A stretch of DNA of 64,000 nt from positions 1-64,000 of the forward strand of contig NZ_JBLBVL010000020.1 in NCBI RefSeq assembly GCF_047250365.1. Reading direction: 5' to 3'. Of this stretch, positions 17,567 through 26,520 are shown piece by piece. Each line of letters starts with the position of its first letter. The stretch's first letter is position 1. The DNA comes from Thaumasiovibrio sp047250365 (lineage in GTDB: Bacteria > Pseudomonadota > Gammaproteobacteria > Enterobacterales > Vibrionaceae). Position numbers and translations under genes: made by a program. Below the pieces are notes generated by a model. It worked only from the letters and a program-made list of their open reading frames with translations, was not told the origin of the DNA and ran no database searches.

Positions 17567-18547
17567 ATGTCGTCATTCAGTTTTTCTGAACTTACCCCCG
17601 ATCGCCAACTCGATGCGCTAGATAGCGTTGGCATCCATGCAGAAACCGGCTTGTTGGCTCTCAATAGCTATGAAAATCGGGTTTACCAATTTGGCGCAGA
17701 AGATGGGCAACGTTACGTCGTAAAGTTTTACCGCCCCCAACGCTGGAGTGATCAACAAATCGAAGAAGAGCATGAATTTGCATTAGAAATTGCCGCCGCT
17801 GAAGTGCCTCTTATCGCTCCATTAAAACTGAATAACCAGACTTTACATCATCACCAAGGCTATCGCTTTACCCTCTATCCCAGTGTTGGAGGGCGCCAGT
17901 TTGAAGTCGATAATCTAGAACAATTGGAGTGGGTAGGGCGCTATATGGGCCGCATCCACCAAACGGGAAAAGCAAAATGCTTTACCTCACGACCGACCAT
18001 CGGATTAGATGAGTACCTCTACCAAGCAAGAGAGACATTACACAATATTGACTTCATTCCCGATCATCTGAAAAATACCTTTTTCTCTGATTTAAACTTA
18101 TTAATCAAAGAGATTGAGTCTCAATGGCACACTGACTGGGCGGCGCTACGTTTACACGGCGATTGCCATCCCGGCAATATCCTCTGGCGTGATTCACCGT
18201 TATTTGTGGATTTAGATGACGCTCGAAATGGACCTGCCGTGCAAGACCTTTGGATGCTGCTAAGTGGTAGCAGACAAGATAAACTGGTACAGCTGGATAC
18301 AGTATTGAACGGTTATGAAGAGTTTTGTCCCTTTGATACACGCCAGTTGCAACTTATTGAGCCTTTACGTGGTCTACGTATGGTGCATCATATGGCATGG
18401 CTTGCCCGCCGTTGGGAAGACCCCGCATTTCCGCTGGCCTTTCCTTGGTTTGCAGACAACAAATATTGGGAACAGCAGGTACTCAGCTTTAAAGAGCAAA
18501 TTTCCGTATTACGCGAGCCACCACTGAGCCTAATGCCACAATGGTAA
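17567..18547 (+). CDS. srkA: stress response Ser/Thr protein kinase SrkA (YihE)
   Basis: 326-residue aminoglycoside-phosphotransferase-fold kinase equivalent to E. coli SrkA/YihE, which counteracts MazEF-mediated death and acts in the Cpx envelope-stress response. Lys53 (VVKFYRP) is the ATP lysine. HGDCHPGN (197-204) supplies catalytic Asp199, and DLDD (215-218) the metal site. GLDEYL and FDTRQLQLIEPLR align with E. coli. An ATG at 17555 is also in frame, but the ATG at 17567 matches the family N-terminus better. dsbA starts 44 bp downstream, the same Cpx-linked pair seen in E. coli. Confidence 0.94.
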   Translation: MSSFSFSELTPDRQLDALDSVGIHAETGLLALNSYENRVYQFGAEDGQRYVVKFYRPQRWSDQQIEEEHEFALEIAAAEVPLIAPLKLNNQTLHHHQGYRFTLYPSVGGRQFEVDNLEQLEWVGRYMGRIHQTGKAKCFTSRPTIGLDEYLYQARETLHNIDFIPDHLKNTFFSDLNLLIKEIESQWHTDWAALRLHGDCHPGNILWRDSPLFVDLDDARNGPAVQDLWMLLSGSRQDKLVQLDTVLNGYEEFCPFDTRQLQLIEPLRGLRMVHHMAWLARRWEDPAFPLAFPWFADNKYWEQQVLSFKEQISVLREPPLSLMPQW

Positions 18548-18591
18548 ACAACGAATATATAACAATAAGATTTTTTCAAAAGGAGAGTTTA

Positions 18592-19197
18592 ATGTTTAAA
18601 AAGATACTGACCCTACTCGCTGCCGCTAGCATGACGCTATCGGTGCAAGCCGCTAATTTCAAAGAGGGCGCGCACTACACTGTGCTATCACAGTTAGATA
18701 AGTCATCATCTCCCTTAGTTACTGAGTTCTTCTCATTCTACTGCCCACACTGCTTTCGCTTCGAACCATTAATGAAGGAAGTGAAAGATAGCTTGCCTGA
18801 CAATGCTAAATTCCAAAAAAACCATGTCTCTTTCATGGGTGGAAATATGGGCATGTCAATGAGCAAAGCGTACGCAACGGCTGTGGCACTAAAAGCCGAA
18901 GAGTCAGTTGTTCCTGCACTGTTTCAACGTGTTCACGTTTTAAATACGCCACCACGTAATGAGCAAGAGATTCGACAAATTTTTATCGATGAGGGTGTAG
19001 AGGCCAGTAAATTCGATGGCGCCTTCAACAGCTTTGCTGTCAACTCAATGGTCAATCGCTATGATAAGCACTTCACTGACAGCGGCTTACGCGGCGTACC
19101 CGCGATTATCGTTAATAACCAATACCATGTATTAACAAGCGAACTTAGCTCTAACGAAGAGTACATTGAGCTAATTAACTATTTGCTGACAAAATAG
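18592..19197 (+). CDS. dsbA: thiol:disulfide interchange protein DsbA
   Basis: Periplasmic oxidant that introduces disulfides into exported proteins and is reoxidised by DsbB. The 201-residue precursor has a signal peptide (about 1-20, ending SVQA). The thioredoxin-fold active site CPHC is at 51-54, and the cis-Pro loop GVPA lies near 170. AAGGAG at 18580-18585 fixes the start at 18592; the upstream in-frame ATG at 18541 overlaps srkA and has no good SD. Expression is probably from srkA and possibly its own promoter. A strong terminator follows at 19221. Confidence 0.97.
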   Translation: MFKKILTLLAAASMTLSVQAANFKEGAHYTVLSQLDKSSSPLVTEFFSFYCPHCFRFEPLMKEVKDSLPDNAKFQKNHVSFMGGNMGMSMSKAYATAVALKAEESVVPALFQRVHVLNTPPRNEQEIRQIFIDEGVEASKFDGAFNSFAVNSMVNRYDKHFTDSGLRGVPAIIVNNQYHVLTSELSSNEEYIELINYLLTK

Positions 19198-19220
19198 TAT
19201 GGCTATCGCATAATAAAAAC

Positions 19221-19242
19221 AGGCCCGCAACGGGCCTTTTTT
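19221..19242 (+). terminator. intrinsic terminator after dsbA
   Basis: Stem AGGCCCG / CGGGCCT (19221-19227, 19231-19237) with loop CAA and a TTTTTT tail. Confidence 0.9.
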
Positions 19243-19256
19243 ATTGGGATATAAAC

Positions 19257-19712
19257 ATGGAAAAAATACTAATTAGTCGCTGCCTACTTGGCGAAAGAGT
19301 ACGTTATGACGGTGACAATAATCTCTCGACACATCCCATCATTGAGCAATGGAAGCCATACTGGGTCCCCTTGTGCCCCGAAGTGCAGGGCGGCTTACCC
19401 ATTCCTCGACTGCCCGCTGAGATCCAGCCAGATGGTCGCGTTTGTACCATTGTGGGTGGTGATGTTACTGCCGCATTTCAGCGCGGGGCACTGCATGCAC
19501 TGACGTTGTGCCACCAACACAATATCCGCTTTGCCGTCCTAAAAGAGAACAGCCCTTCTTGTGGTCGCCATCATATTTATGACGGCCAATTTAACGGCAG
19601 CAAAATTTCTGGTCATGGCATGACCACATTGGCACTCCTAAACGCAGGTATTCAGGTATTTTCTGAACACGAACTGGACGCCCTGGTCGCTGCCATTAAT
19701 GAAGCTAAATAG
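19257..19712 (+). CDS. DUF523 family protein
   Basis: 151-residue stand-alone DUF523 protein. Conserved Cys-centred motifs are visible: ISRCLLGERVRYDG at the N-terminus, VPLCPEVQGGLPIPR around 40, and KENSPSCGRHHIYDG around 97-111. Their arrangement suggests a metal- or cofactor-binding role, but no activity is established. In several bacteria DUF523 is fused to DUF1722 (YbgA-like); that second domain is absent here. It starts immediately after the dsbA terminator and is convergent with comM across about 116 bp holding nothing recognisable. Confidence 0.85.
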   Translation: MEKILISRCLLGERVRYDGDNNLSTHPIIEQWKPYWVPLCPEVQGGLPIPRLPAEIQPDGRVCTIVGGDVTAAFQRGALHALTLCHQHNIRFAVLKENSPSCGRHHIYDGQFNGSKISGHGMTTLALLNAGIQVFSEHELDALVAAINEAK

Positions 19713-19828
19713 CCACCCTTACACTGCCAGCGATGACGCAACCAAGCTGGAAACTGGCGCTTAAATCTAGGGTCAGAAAAATAGTCCCTTGCAATGATGT
19801 CTCTACGGGAATAACGTGTAAACCCACA

Positions 19829-21355
19829 TTAACTCACCTGTTGCGACAATTGCTTTAATAAACGATCCATTGCACGATAACCCAAAGCCTCTGCAAGGTG
19901 TGCCCGTTCAATCTTTTTCGTCTCCTGCAAATCAGCAATTGTGCGGGCAACCTTAATCAGCCGATGATAGGCACGAATAGACAGGCCCAAGCGATGCAAC
20001 GCCGTTTCCAAAAACGCCGCATCCTCTTTATGCAGTGGGCAATGGCGATCAATTTCTCGCCCAGTCAGCAGAGCGTTCACCTTGCCAGAACGAGATAACA
20101 TCTTTTCTCTTGCCTGTGCGACACGCTGTCGCACTTGTGCTGTCGACTCCCCCCGCTCACCGCCTTCGGCCAGCATTCCTTTCGGCAATAAGGGGATCTC
20201 CAACGACATATCGAAGCGATCCAACAACGGCCCTGATAACTTACTCAGATAACGTAAGATCATCTGCGGATTCGTGCGTGTTTGCTCGCCATCATAGTAG
20301 CCTGTTGGACTTGGGTTCAACGCACCTAGCAGTTGAAAGCGCGCAGGAAACGTAGTTTTACTGCTTGCTCGAGATATGACAATTTCCCCAGACTCCAGCG
20401 GCTCTCGCAATGAGTCCAACACCTTTCTCTCAAACTCAGGCATTTCATCCAAAAACAATACCCCATTATGTGACAGCGAAATTTCACCAGGGCGAGGAAT
20501 GGAGCCCCCACCAACTAGCGCCGCCATCGAGCTAGAGTGATGCGGAGAGCGAAACGGGCGATAGCGCCAATTTCCTTCATGAATGTCTTGATGAGTCAAA
20601 GACGCGATTGCCGCCGTCTCCATTGCCTCTGCAATCGTCATGAGGGGCAAAAGGTCACACAGTCGCGAGGCAAGCATGGTTTTTCCAGTACCTGGCGGGC
20701 CCATGAACAGCAAATTGTGTCCGCCTGCCGCTGCAATTTCCAACCCTCGCTTCCCTTGCTGTTGACCAATGATATCTTGCAAATCGCGCTCTGGCACCGA
20801 CTCTGTTGGTAGCTGTATATCGGGCTCAGCAAGCGATAAGGCTTGCTGACCCGCCAAAAATGCGCACACAGCAAGCAAACCTGACGCCGATTTGTGCTGC
20901 GCCTTACCCACTAATGCTGCTTGGCTAGCATTGCAATCTGGCACCACCAATGTTCTCTGGCACTGTAACGCGGCAACCGCTGCGGGAAGAACACCTTTGA
21001 CGCCACGTAACTCCCCAGATAGCGCCAACTCACCAATAAACTCACAACTAGACAGCAAAGTATCGGGAATTTGCGCTGATGCCGCCAAAATGCCCAACGC
21101 GATGGGCAAATCAAACCGTCCCCCCTCTTTGGGTAGGTCGGCAGGGGCTAAGTTCACCGTAATCCTTCGGGCTGGAAATTCAAAATTGGCATTAATAATG
21201 GCGCTACGAACGCGATCTTTGGCTTCTTTTACCGTAGTTTCTGGCAAGCCGACCAATTGAAATGCAGGCATACCGTTGCTGATATGCACCTCTACCGTCA
21301 CCTGTGGTGCATCAACCCCAACGCAGGCTCGACTGTGTACTATCGCCAATGCCAT
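19829..21355 (-). CDS. comM: competence-related AAA+ helicase ComM (YifB)
   Basis: 508-residue Mg-chelatase-like AAA+ protein. An N-terminal Lon-protease-fold ChlI domain (about 1-170) is followed by the AAA+ core with Walker A GPPGTGKT, VLFLDEMPEF as Walker B, and a C-terminal Mg_chelatase_C helical domain. In Vibrio and Haemophilus ComM drives branch migration during natural transformation. The frame is open further upstream to 21427, but the ATG at 21353-21355 gives the typical MALAIVHSRA start. It is divergent from the ilv leader, the same comM(yifB)/ilv adjacency as in E. coli. Confidence 0.95.
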   Translation of the reverse strand: MALAIVHSRACVGVDAPQVTVEVHISNGMPAFQLVGLPETTVKEAKDRVRSAIINANFEFPARRITVNLAPADLPKEGGRFDLPIALGILAASAQIPDTLLSSCEFIGELALSGELRGVKGVLPAAVAALQCQRTLVVPDCNASQAALVGKAQHKSASGLLAVCAFLAGQQALSLAEPDIQLPTESVPERDLQDIIGQQQGKRGLEIAAAGGHNLLFMGPPGTGKTMLASRLCDLLPLMTIAEAMETAAIASLTHQDIHEGNWRYRPFRSPHHSSSMAALVGGGSIPRPGEISLSHNGVLFLDEMPEFERKVLDSLREPLESGEIVISRASSKTTFPARFQLLGALNPSPTGYYDGEQTRTNPQMILRYLSKLSGPLLDRFDMSLEIPLLPKGMLAEGGERGESTAQVRQRVAQAREKMLSRSGKVNALLTGREIDRHCPLHKEDAAFLETALHRLGLSIRAYHRLIKVARTIADLQETKKIERAHLAEALGYRAMDRLLKQLSQQVS

Positions 21356-21540
21356 CGTTTTATTCGCCCTCTGAATATTACAAATCAAACACACAGAGTT
21401 AACGAAATACACCTTCATCGCGAACAAGTTTTTTGCACTTTTTACTTGTCATGTGACCTGTGTCTGTGTTACTCCTAGAGATAAGCAACACAACTACATA
21501 AAAATAGCGTTTTTAACCAAGATTACTGGATAGACAGTCA

Positions 21541-21630
21541 ATGAACCTTACTGCTCGCTTGCTCGTCCTCATTATTGAAATTATTGTGGTGATTATATTA
21601 CCGCAACGGGGGCTAACAGGCGCAGAGTAA
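21541..21630 (+). CDS. ilvL: ilvGMEDA operon leader peptide
   Basis: 29-codon ORF beginning ATGAACCTTACT and ending TAA at 21628-21630. It is extremely rich in the operon's end products: a run of Leu, Val and Ile codons (LLVLIIEIIVVIIL, residues 7-20). Stalling of the ribosome at these codons when Ile/Val/Leu-tRNA is scarce would allow antitermination. Its length is similar to the 32-residue E. coli IlvL, although the sequence differs. It lies between comM and ilvG, immediately before an attenuator hairpin. Confidence 0.88.
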   Translation: MNLTARLLVLIIEIIVVIILPQRGLTGAE

Positions 21631-21683
21631 GGAGCAACAAACAAACGCACTAGCCCCCGCACTGAAAGGTTCGGGGGCTTTTT
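21607..21683 (+). promoter_or_regulatory. ilv transcription attenuator
   Basis: Terminator stem AGCCCCCG (21652-21659) / CGGGGGCT (21672-21679) with TTTTT tail. The upstream segment CGGGGGCTA (21607-21615) inside the leader-peptide 3' end is identical to the terminator's right arm. It can pair perfectly with TAGCCCCCG (21651-21659) to form the competing antiterminator. This is classical amino-acid attenuation: ribosome stalled in ilvL favours 21607-21615 pairing with 21651-21659 and readthrough into ilvG. Confidence 0.88.
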
Positions 21684-21765
21684 CATACTATGAGCATTGA
21701 TGGAATGGTGCATAAAAATTCATTGTGACCGTAATAATCACACGAAAATAGGCAAGGAGATAATA

Positions 21766-23418
21766 ATGACAGGGGCAGAGTTAGTAGTAGAAACGCTGCA
21801 TAAAAACGGTATTAACACAATCTTTGGCTACCCTGGCGGCGCAATCATGCCTATTTATGATGCTTTGTATGATGGTGATGTTGAGCATATTTTATGCCGT
21901 CATGAACAAGGTGCCGTCATAGCAGCCATTGGGATGGCAAGAGCAACGCAAGATGTTGCTGTTTGTATGGCTACCTCTGGTCCTGGGGCAACGAATCTAG
22001 TGACCGGACTGGCGGATGCCTTTTTAGATTCCATTCCACTGGTAGCGATCACTGGCCAAGTTGCCAGCTCTCATATCGGCACCGACGCCTTCCAAGAGAT
22101 GGATGTGATTGGCATGTCACTCTCTTGTACCAAGCACAGCTACCTCGTTACCGATATCAATGATCTCGCCGCAACATTATCAGAAGCGTTTGAGGTTGCA
22201 AAGTCTGGTCGTCCAGGGCCTGTTGTGGTCGATATCGCCAAAGATGTTCAACTCGCACAAGTGCCCGCCCACCTCAACAGTATCTGCGCACCGTCCGTAT
22301 TCAACCAACCGACCGCGACAAAGGACGACATTGCCAAAGCACAAGCACTTCTTTCGCAAAGCGAGCGCCCTGTCTTGTACGTGGGAGGAGGGGTACAACT
22401 TGGTCATGCGACCGAAACCGTTCGAGAATTTTTACGTCACAATCCCATGCCATCAGTCTGTACCTTAAAAGGCTTAGGGACAATTGAACGCCATGACCCC
22501 CATTTTCTTGGCATGCTCGGCATGCATGGTACCAAAGCGGCCAACCTAATTGTCCAAGAGTGCGATTTGCTCATTGTTGTTGGTGCACGTTTTGATGACC
22601 GTGTTACCGGCAGACTGGATACCTTTGCCCCAAATGCCAAAGTGATTCATATCGACATTGATGCAGCCGAAATCCACAAACTACGCCATGCAAACGCACC
22701 GGTACGCAGTGACATCCCAGCAGCATTACCGCAATTAACCTTGCAACAAGAGATCGGGGCTTGGCTGGAGCATAGCGAAAGCCTACGCAGCAGCTTTAAG
22801 TGGCGCTATGATCACCCAGGCGAGCTTATCTATGCGCCCGGTTTATTGAAACAATTATCCGATATGATGCCTGACACATCGATTATCTCAACCGATGTCG
22901 GTCAGCATCAAATGTGGGCAGCACAACATATCCAACCACGAGAACCACAGAATTTCATCACCTCGGCAGGGCTAGGCACCATGGGGTTCGGTCTACCCGC
23001 TGCGATGGGCGCCGCGGTAGCTAGACCCAATGACCAGTCGATTCTGATCACTGGCGACGGCTCGTTTATGATGAATATCCAAGAGCTTGGTACCTTAAAG
23101 CGTCGTCAAATCCCAGTAAAAATCGTCTTGCTTAATAACCACCGCCTCGGCATGGTTCGCCAGTGGCAATCGCTGTTCTTTGATGGCCGCCATAGTGAGA
23201 CGATCTTAGATGACAACCCCGATTTTGTGATGTTAGCAAAAGCGTTTGATATCCCGGGTAAAACCATAACGAAGAAAGAAGAGGTTGAACCCGCGCTAAA
23301 AGAACTGTTAGAGAGTAAAACCGCTTACTTACTGCATGTTTTGATCGATGAAGAAGAGAACGTATGGCCACTGGTACCGCCAGGCGCCTCCAACAACGAA
23401 ATGCTGGAGAACACATAA
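21766..23418 (+). CDS. ilvG: acetolactate synthase II large subunit
   Basis: TPP-dependent condensation of pyruvate with pyruvate or 2-oxobutyrate, the first common step of Val/Leu/Ile synthesis. The 550-residue protein has catalytic Glu47 (RHEQGA), a central FAD-binding TPP_M domain, and a C-terminal TPP/Mg motif (GDGSFMMNIQEL...NNHRLGM). The reading frame is intact, unlike ilvG of E. coli K-12. AAGGAG at 21754-21759 supports the ATG at 21766 over earlier in-frame ATGs. It is the first structural gene after the attenuator, and ilvM starts one base after its stop. Confidence 0.97.
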   Translation: MTGAELVVETLHKNGINTIFGYPGGAIMPIYDALYDGDVEHILCRHEQGAVIAAIGMARATQDVAVCMATSGPGATNLVTGLADAFLDSIPLVAITGQVASSHIGTDAFQEMDVIGMSLSCTKHSYLVTDINDLAATLSEAFEVAKSGRPGPVVVDIAKDVQLAQVPAHLNSICAPSVFNQPTATKDDIAKAQALLSQSERPVLYVGGGVQLGHATETVREFLRHNPMPSVCTLKGLGTIERHDPHFLGMLGMHGTKAANLIVQECDLLIVVGARFDDRVTGRLDTFAPNAKVIHIDIDAAEIHKLRHANAPVRSDIPAALPQLTLQQEIGAWLEHSESLRSSFKWRYDHPGELIYAPGLLKQLSDMMPDTSIISTDVGQHQMWAAQHIQPREPQNFITSAGLGTMGFGLPAAMGAAVARPNDQSILITGDGSFMMNIQELGTLKRRQIPVKIVLLNNHRLGMVRQWQSLFFDGRHSETILDDNPDFVMLAKAFDIPGKTITKKEEVEPALKELLESKTAYLLHVLIDEEENVWPLVPPGASNNEMLENT

Positions 23419-23419
23419 A

Positions 23420-23704
23420 ATGCAAAGATACTTAATCGACATTAAAGCTGACGATAAGCCTGTGTTACTGGAACGTGTTCTGCGTGTTGTCCGCCACCGC
23501 GGCTTTATCATTCGACAAGTCGCTGGCACACAAAATCATGACAGTAAGGTTGCCAGCGTAGAAATCATCGTCGACAGCGATCGACCGATCTCATTTTTGA
23601 CCAATCAAATAGAAAAACTCTGGGATGTACGTACAGTGGATGTTACCCGAATCGCCAACGATTCACTCCCAAACAACAACTTACAACAAAAAATTTGCGC
23701 ATAA
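23420..23704 (+). CDS. ilvM: acetolactate synthase II small (regulatory) subunit
   Basis: 94-residue ACT-domain subunit that partners IlvG. The start MQRYLIDIKADDKPVLLERVLRVVRHRGF is the typical ACT beta-alpha-beta beginning. The ATG at 23420 lies one base after the ilvG stop and gives the usual size; the longer upstream frame overlaps ilvG and is not used. Together with IlvG it forms AHAS II, the generally valine-insensitive isozyme. Confidence 0.93.
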   Translation: MQRYLIDIKADDKPVLLERVLRVVRHRGFIIRQVAGTQNHDSKVASVEIIVDSDRPISFLTNQIEKLWDVRTVDVTRIANDSLPNNNLQQKICA

Positions 23705-23715
23705 GGAAGGCAATG

Positions 23716-24660
23716 ATGGCAACAAAAACAGCAGACTACATTTGGTTCAACGGCGAAATGCTTCCCTGGGCTGACGCCAATGTTCACGTACTCACTCATG
23801 CAATGCACTACGGTACCTCTGTGTTTGAAGGGGTTCGCTGCTATAACACTCCGAAGGGTCCGATTGTCTTCCGCCACCGCGAACATGCGCAGCGTCTTAA
23901 AAATTCAGCCAAAATCTACCGCTTCCCAATCCCTTACTCAGTGGAAGAGATCATGGAAGCGACCCGAGAAACGCTGCGCCAAAATAAGCTCGAGAGTGCT
24001 TACATTCGCCCACTCGGGTTTGTGGGTAATGTGGGGTTGGGCGTGTGTCCTCCTGCCGATACAGAGATGGATTTAATCATCGCGGCCTTTCCTTGGGGAT
24101 CTTATCTTGGTGAAGAGGCACTTGAGAATGGCGTGAACGCGATGATTTCGAGCTGGAATCGCGCGGCACCCAACACTATTCCAACGGCAGCTAAAGCGGG
24201 CGGTAACTACTTGTCATCACTCTTAGTGGGTGGCGAAGCACGTCGCAATGGCTACGATGAAGGCATCGCTTTAAGTGTGGACGGTTATTTGTCTGAAGGG
24301 GCTGGTGAGAACATCTTTGTTGTCAAAGATGGCGTAATCACCACACCACCAGCCACTAGCGCAATTTTACCGGGTATCACGCGTGATTCGATCATGATCA
24401 TCGCTCGCGATAAGGGCTATGACGTACGTGAAGCCAATATTGCTCGAGAAGCACTCTATCTTGCTGACGAAGTCTTTATGACTGGCACAGCAGCGGAAAT
24501 CGTGCCTGTCGCCACCATTGATCAAATTGATGTTGGTAGTGGCAAGCGCGGCCCGATCACTAAAGAATTGCAAGCCGCCTATTTTGGACTCTTCGATGGT
24601 ACCACGGAAGACAAGTGGGGCTGGTTAGACTACGTATACCCTGCAGACGCGGCAAAATAA
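23716..24660 (+). CDS. ilvE: branched-chain amino-acid aminotransferase
   Basis: PLP-dependent class IV transaminase making Ile, Val and Leu from their keto acids. The 314-residue enzyme begins with the family's ADYIWFNGEM. The PLP lysine is Lys160 in TAAKAGGNYLSSLL, and the phosphate-binding GITRDS and GTAAEI loops follow. Adjacent ATGs at 23713 and 23716 are both possible, with AAGGAAGG at 23703-23710 as SD; 23716 aligns with E. coli. It is the third gene of ilvGMEDA. Confidence 0.97.
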   Translation: MATKTADYIWFNGEMLPWADANVHVLTHAMHYGTSVFEGVRCYNTPKGPIVFRHREHAQRLKNSAKIYRFPIPYSVEEIMEATRETLRQNKLESAYIRPLGFVGNVGLGVCPPADTEMDLIIAAFPWGSYLGEEALENGVNAMISSWNRAAPNTIPTAAKAGGNYLSSLLVGGEARRNGYDEGIALSVDGYLSEGAGENIFVVKDGVITTPPATSAILPGITRDSIMIIARDKGYDVREANIAREALYLADEVFMTGTAAEIVPVATIDQIDVGSGKRGPITKELQAAYFGLFDGTTEDKWGWLDYVYPADAAK

Positions 24661-24673
24661 GGAAATATGCACA

Positions 24674-26515
24674 ATGCCTAAATACAGATCAGCAACCACC
24701 ACTCACGGACGAAATATGGCAGGGGCGAGAGCCTTGTGGCGTGCGACTGGCGTCAAGGACGAAGACTTCGGCAAACCAATCATCGCCGTGGTTAACTCGT
24801 TTACCCAATTTGTTCCCGGTCATGTTCACCTTAAAGATCTCGGTCAGCTCGTCGCTAGCGAAATAGAAGCAGCTGGTGGTATTGCCAAAGAATTTAACAC
24901 TATTGCTGTCGATGATGGCATCGCGATGGGGCATGGTGGCATGTTGTATTCCCTGCCATCACGTGAACTGATCGCTGACTCCGTTGAGTATATGGTCAAT
25001 GCCCACTGTGCTGACGCCATGGTATGTATCTCCAATTGCGACAAAATCACCCCCGGCATGTTGATGGCCTCTTTACGCCTTAATATCCCGGTCATTTTCG
25101 TGTCTGGCGGTCCAATGGAAGCCGGCAAAACGAAGCTATCGGATCAATTAATTAAACTTGATCTTGTTGATGCCATGATGAAAGGCGCAGATCCTCATGT
25201 GTCTGACGAAGAGAGCGAACAGATCGAACGATCCGCCTGTCCAACTTGTGGCTCTTGTTCTGGTATGTTTACCGCGAACTCAATGAACTGTTTAACCGAA
25301 GCATTAGGCTTAAGCCAACCAGGCAATGGCTCAATGCTGGCGACCCATGCCGATAGACGTTCGCTATTCGTTAATGCTGGTAAACGCATTGTGGCGCTAA
25401 CCAAGCGCTACTATGAGCAAGATGACGAATCGGCATTGCCACGCAACATTGCCAACAAAGCCGCGTTTGAAAATGCCATGGCTCTCGATATTGCCATGGG
25501 CGGCTCGACCAATACCGTTCTTCATCTCTTAGCGGCGGCACAAGAAGGGGACATCGACTTCAACATGGAAGACATCGACAAGATGTCGCGTCGCGTACCT
25601 CACTTATGTAAGGTGGCACCTTCAACGCAAAAATACCACATGGAAGATGTCCACCGAGCGGGTGGGGTGATCGGTATCCTTGGTGAACTGGATCGTGCCG
25701 GCTTATTAAATAGCGACTGCTACAACGTACTAGGTCAAACCCAAAAAGAGACGCTCGCACAATACGATATCGCATTGAGTGATGATAATGATGTTGATAC
25801 CTTCTTCCGTGCTGGCCCTGCTGGTGTTCGAACGACCGAAGCCTTCTCGCAAGATTGCCGCTGGGATACGGTAGATAACGATCGTGAAAAGGGCTGTATT
25901 CGCTCGAAAGACTATGCCTATAGCCAAGACGGGGGGCTTGCTGTCCTATCCGGAAATATCGCGTTGGATGGCTGTATTGTTAAGACCGCCGGTGTAGATG
26001 AAAGCTGTTTGGTCTTTGAAGGCCCTGCGGTTGTTTATGAAAGCCAAGAGAGCGCTGTTGAAGGCATACTGGGTGGGCAAGTCAAAGCCGGTGATGTGGT
26101 GGTTATCCGCTATGAAGGCCCGAAAGGGGGCCCTGGTATGCAAGAGATGCTGTACCCTACCACTTACCTTAAATCCATGGGGCTAGGTAAAGCCTGCGCC
26201 CTAATTACTGATGGTCGCTTCTCCGGTGGTACCAGCGGGTTATCGATTGGCCATGTTTCTCCAGAAGCCGCCAATGGCGGCACTATCGGCTTAGTGGAAA
26301 GTGGCGATACCATCACCATCCATATCCCTGAGCGACGGATTGAGTTGAAGGTGAATGATAGCGTGTTAGCCGCACGTCGCGAACAAGTGGAACAGCGTGG
26401 CTGGAAACCCAAAGACCGTCAGCGCGAAGTCTCTTTTGCGCTTAAAGCCTACGCCAGCATGGCCACCAGCGCAGATAAAGGAGCAGTGCGTGATAAACGC
26501 CTGCTTGAGGAGTAA
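24674..26515 (+). CDS. ilvD: dihydroxy-acid dehydratase
   Basis: Fe-S dehydratase producing 2-keto-3-methylvalerate and 2-ketoisovalerate. The 613-residue protein has cluster and active-site cysteines in CISNCDKITPG (Cys118, Cys122, with Lys124) and CPTCGSCSGMF (189-199, Cys195). The C-terminal GKACALITDGRFSGGTSG motif provides the catalytic serine region. It is 13 bp after ilvE and 5 bp before ilvA, so clearly in the operon. The cluster is oxygen-sensitive in this family. Confidence 0.98.
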   Translation: MPKYRSATTTHGRNMAGARALWRATGVKDEDFGKPIIAVVNSFTQFVPGHVHLKDLGQLVASEIEAAGGIAKEFNTIAVDDGIAMGHGGMLYSLPSRELIADSVEYMVNAHCADAMVCISNCDKITPGMLMASLRLNIPVIFVSGGPMEAGKTKLSDQLIKLDLVDAMMKGADPHVSDEESEQIERSACPTCGSCSGMFTANSMNCLTEALGLSQPGNGSMLATHADRRSLFVNAGKRIVALTKRYYEQDDESALPRNIANKAAFENAMALDIAMGGSTNTVLHLLAAAQEGDIDFNMEDIDKMSRRVPHLCKVAPSTQKYHMEDVHRAGGVIGILGELDRAGLLNSDCYNVLGQTQKETLAQYDIALSDDNDVDTFFRAGPAGVRTTEAFSQDCRWDTVDNDREKGCIRSKDYAYSQDGGLAVLSGNIALDGCIVKTAGVDESCLVFEGPAVVYESQESAVEGILGGQVKAGDVVVIRYEGPKGGPGMQEMLYPTTYLKSMGLGKACALITDGRFSGGTSGLSIGHVSPEAANGGTIGLVESGDTITIHIPERRIELKVNDSVLAARREQVEQRGWKPKDRQREVSFALKAYASMATSADKGAVRDKRLLEE

Positions 26516-26520
26516 GCTGT

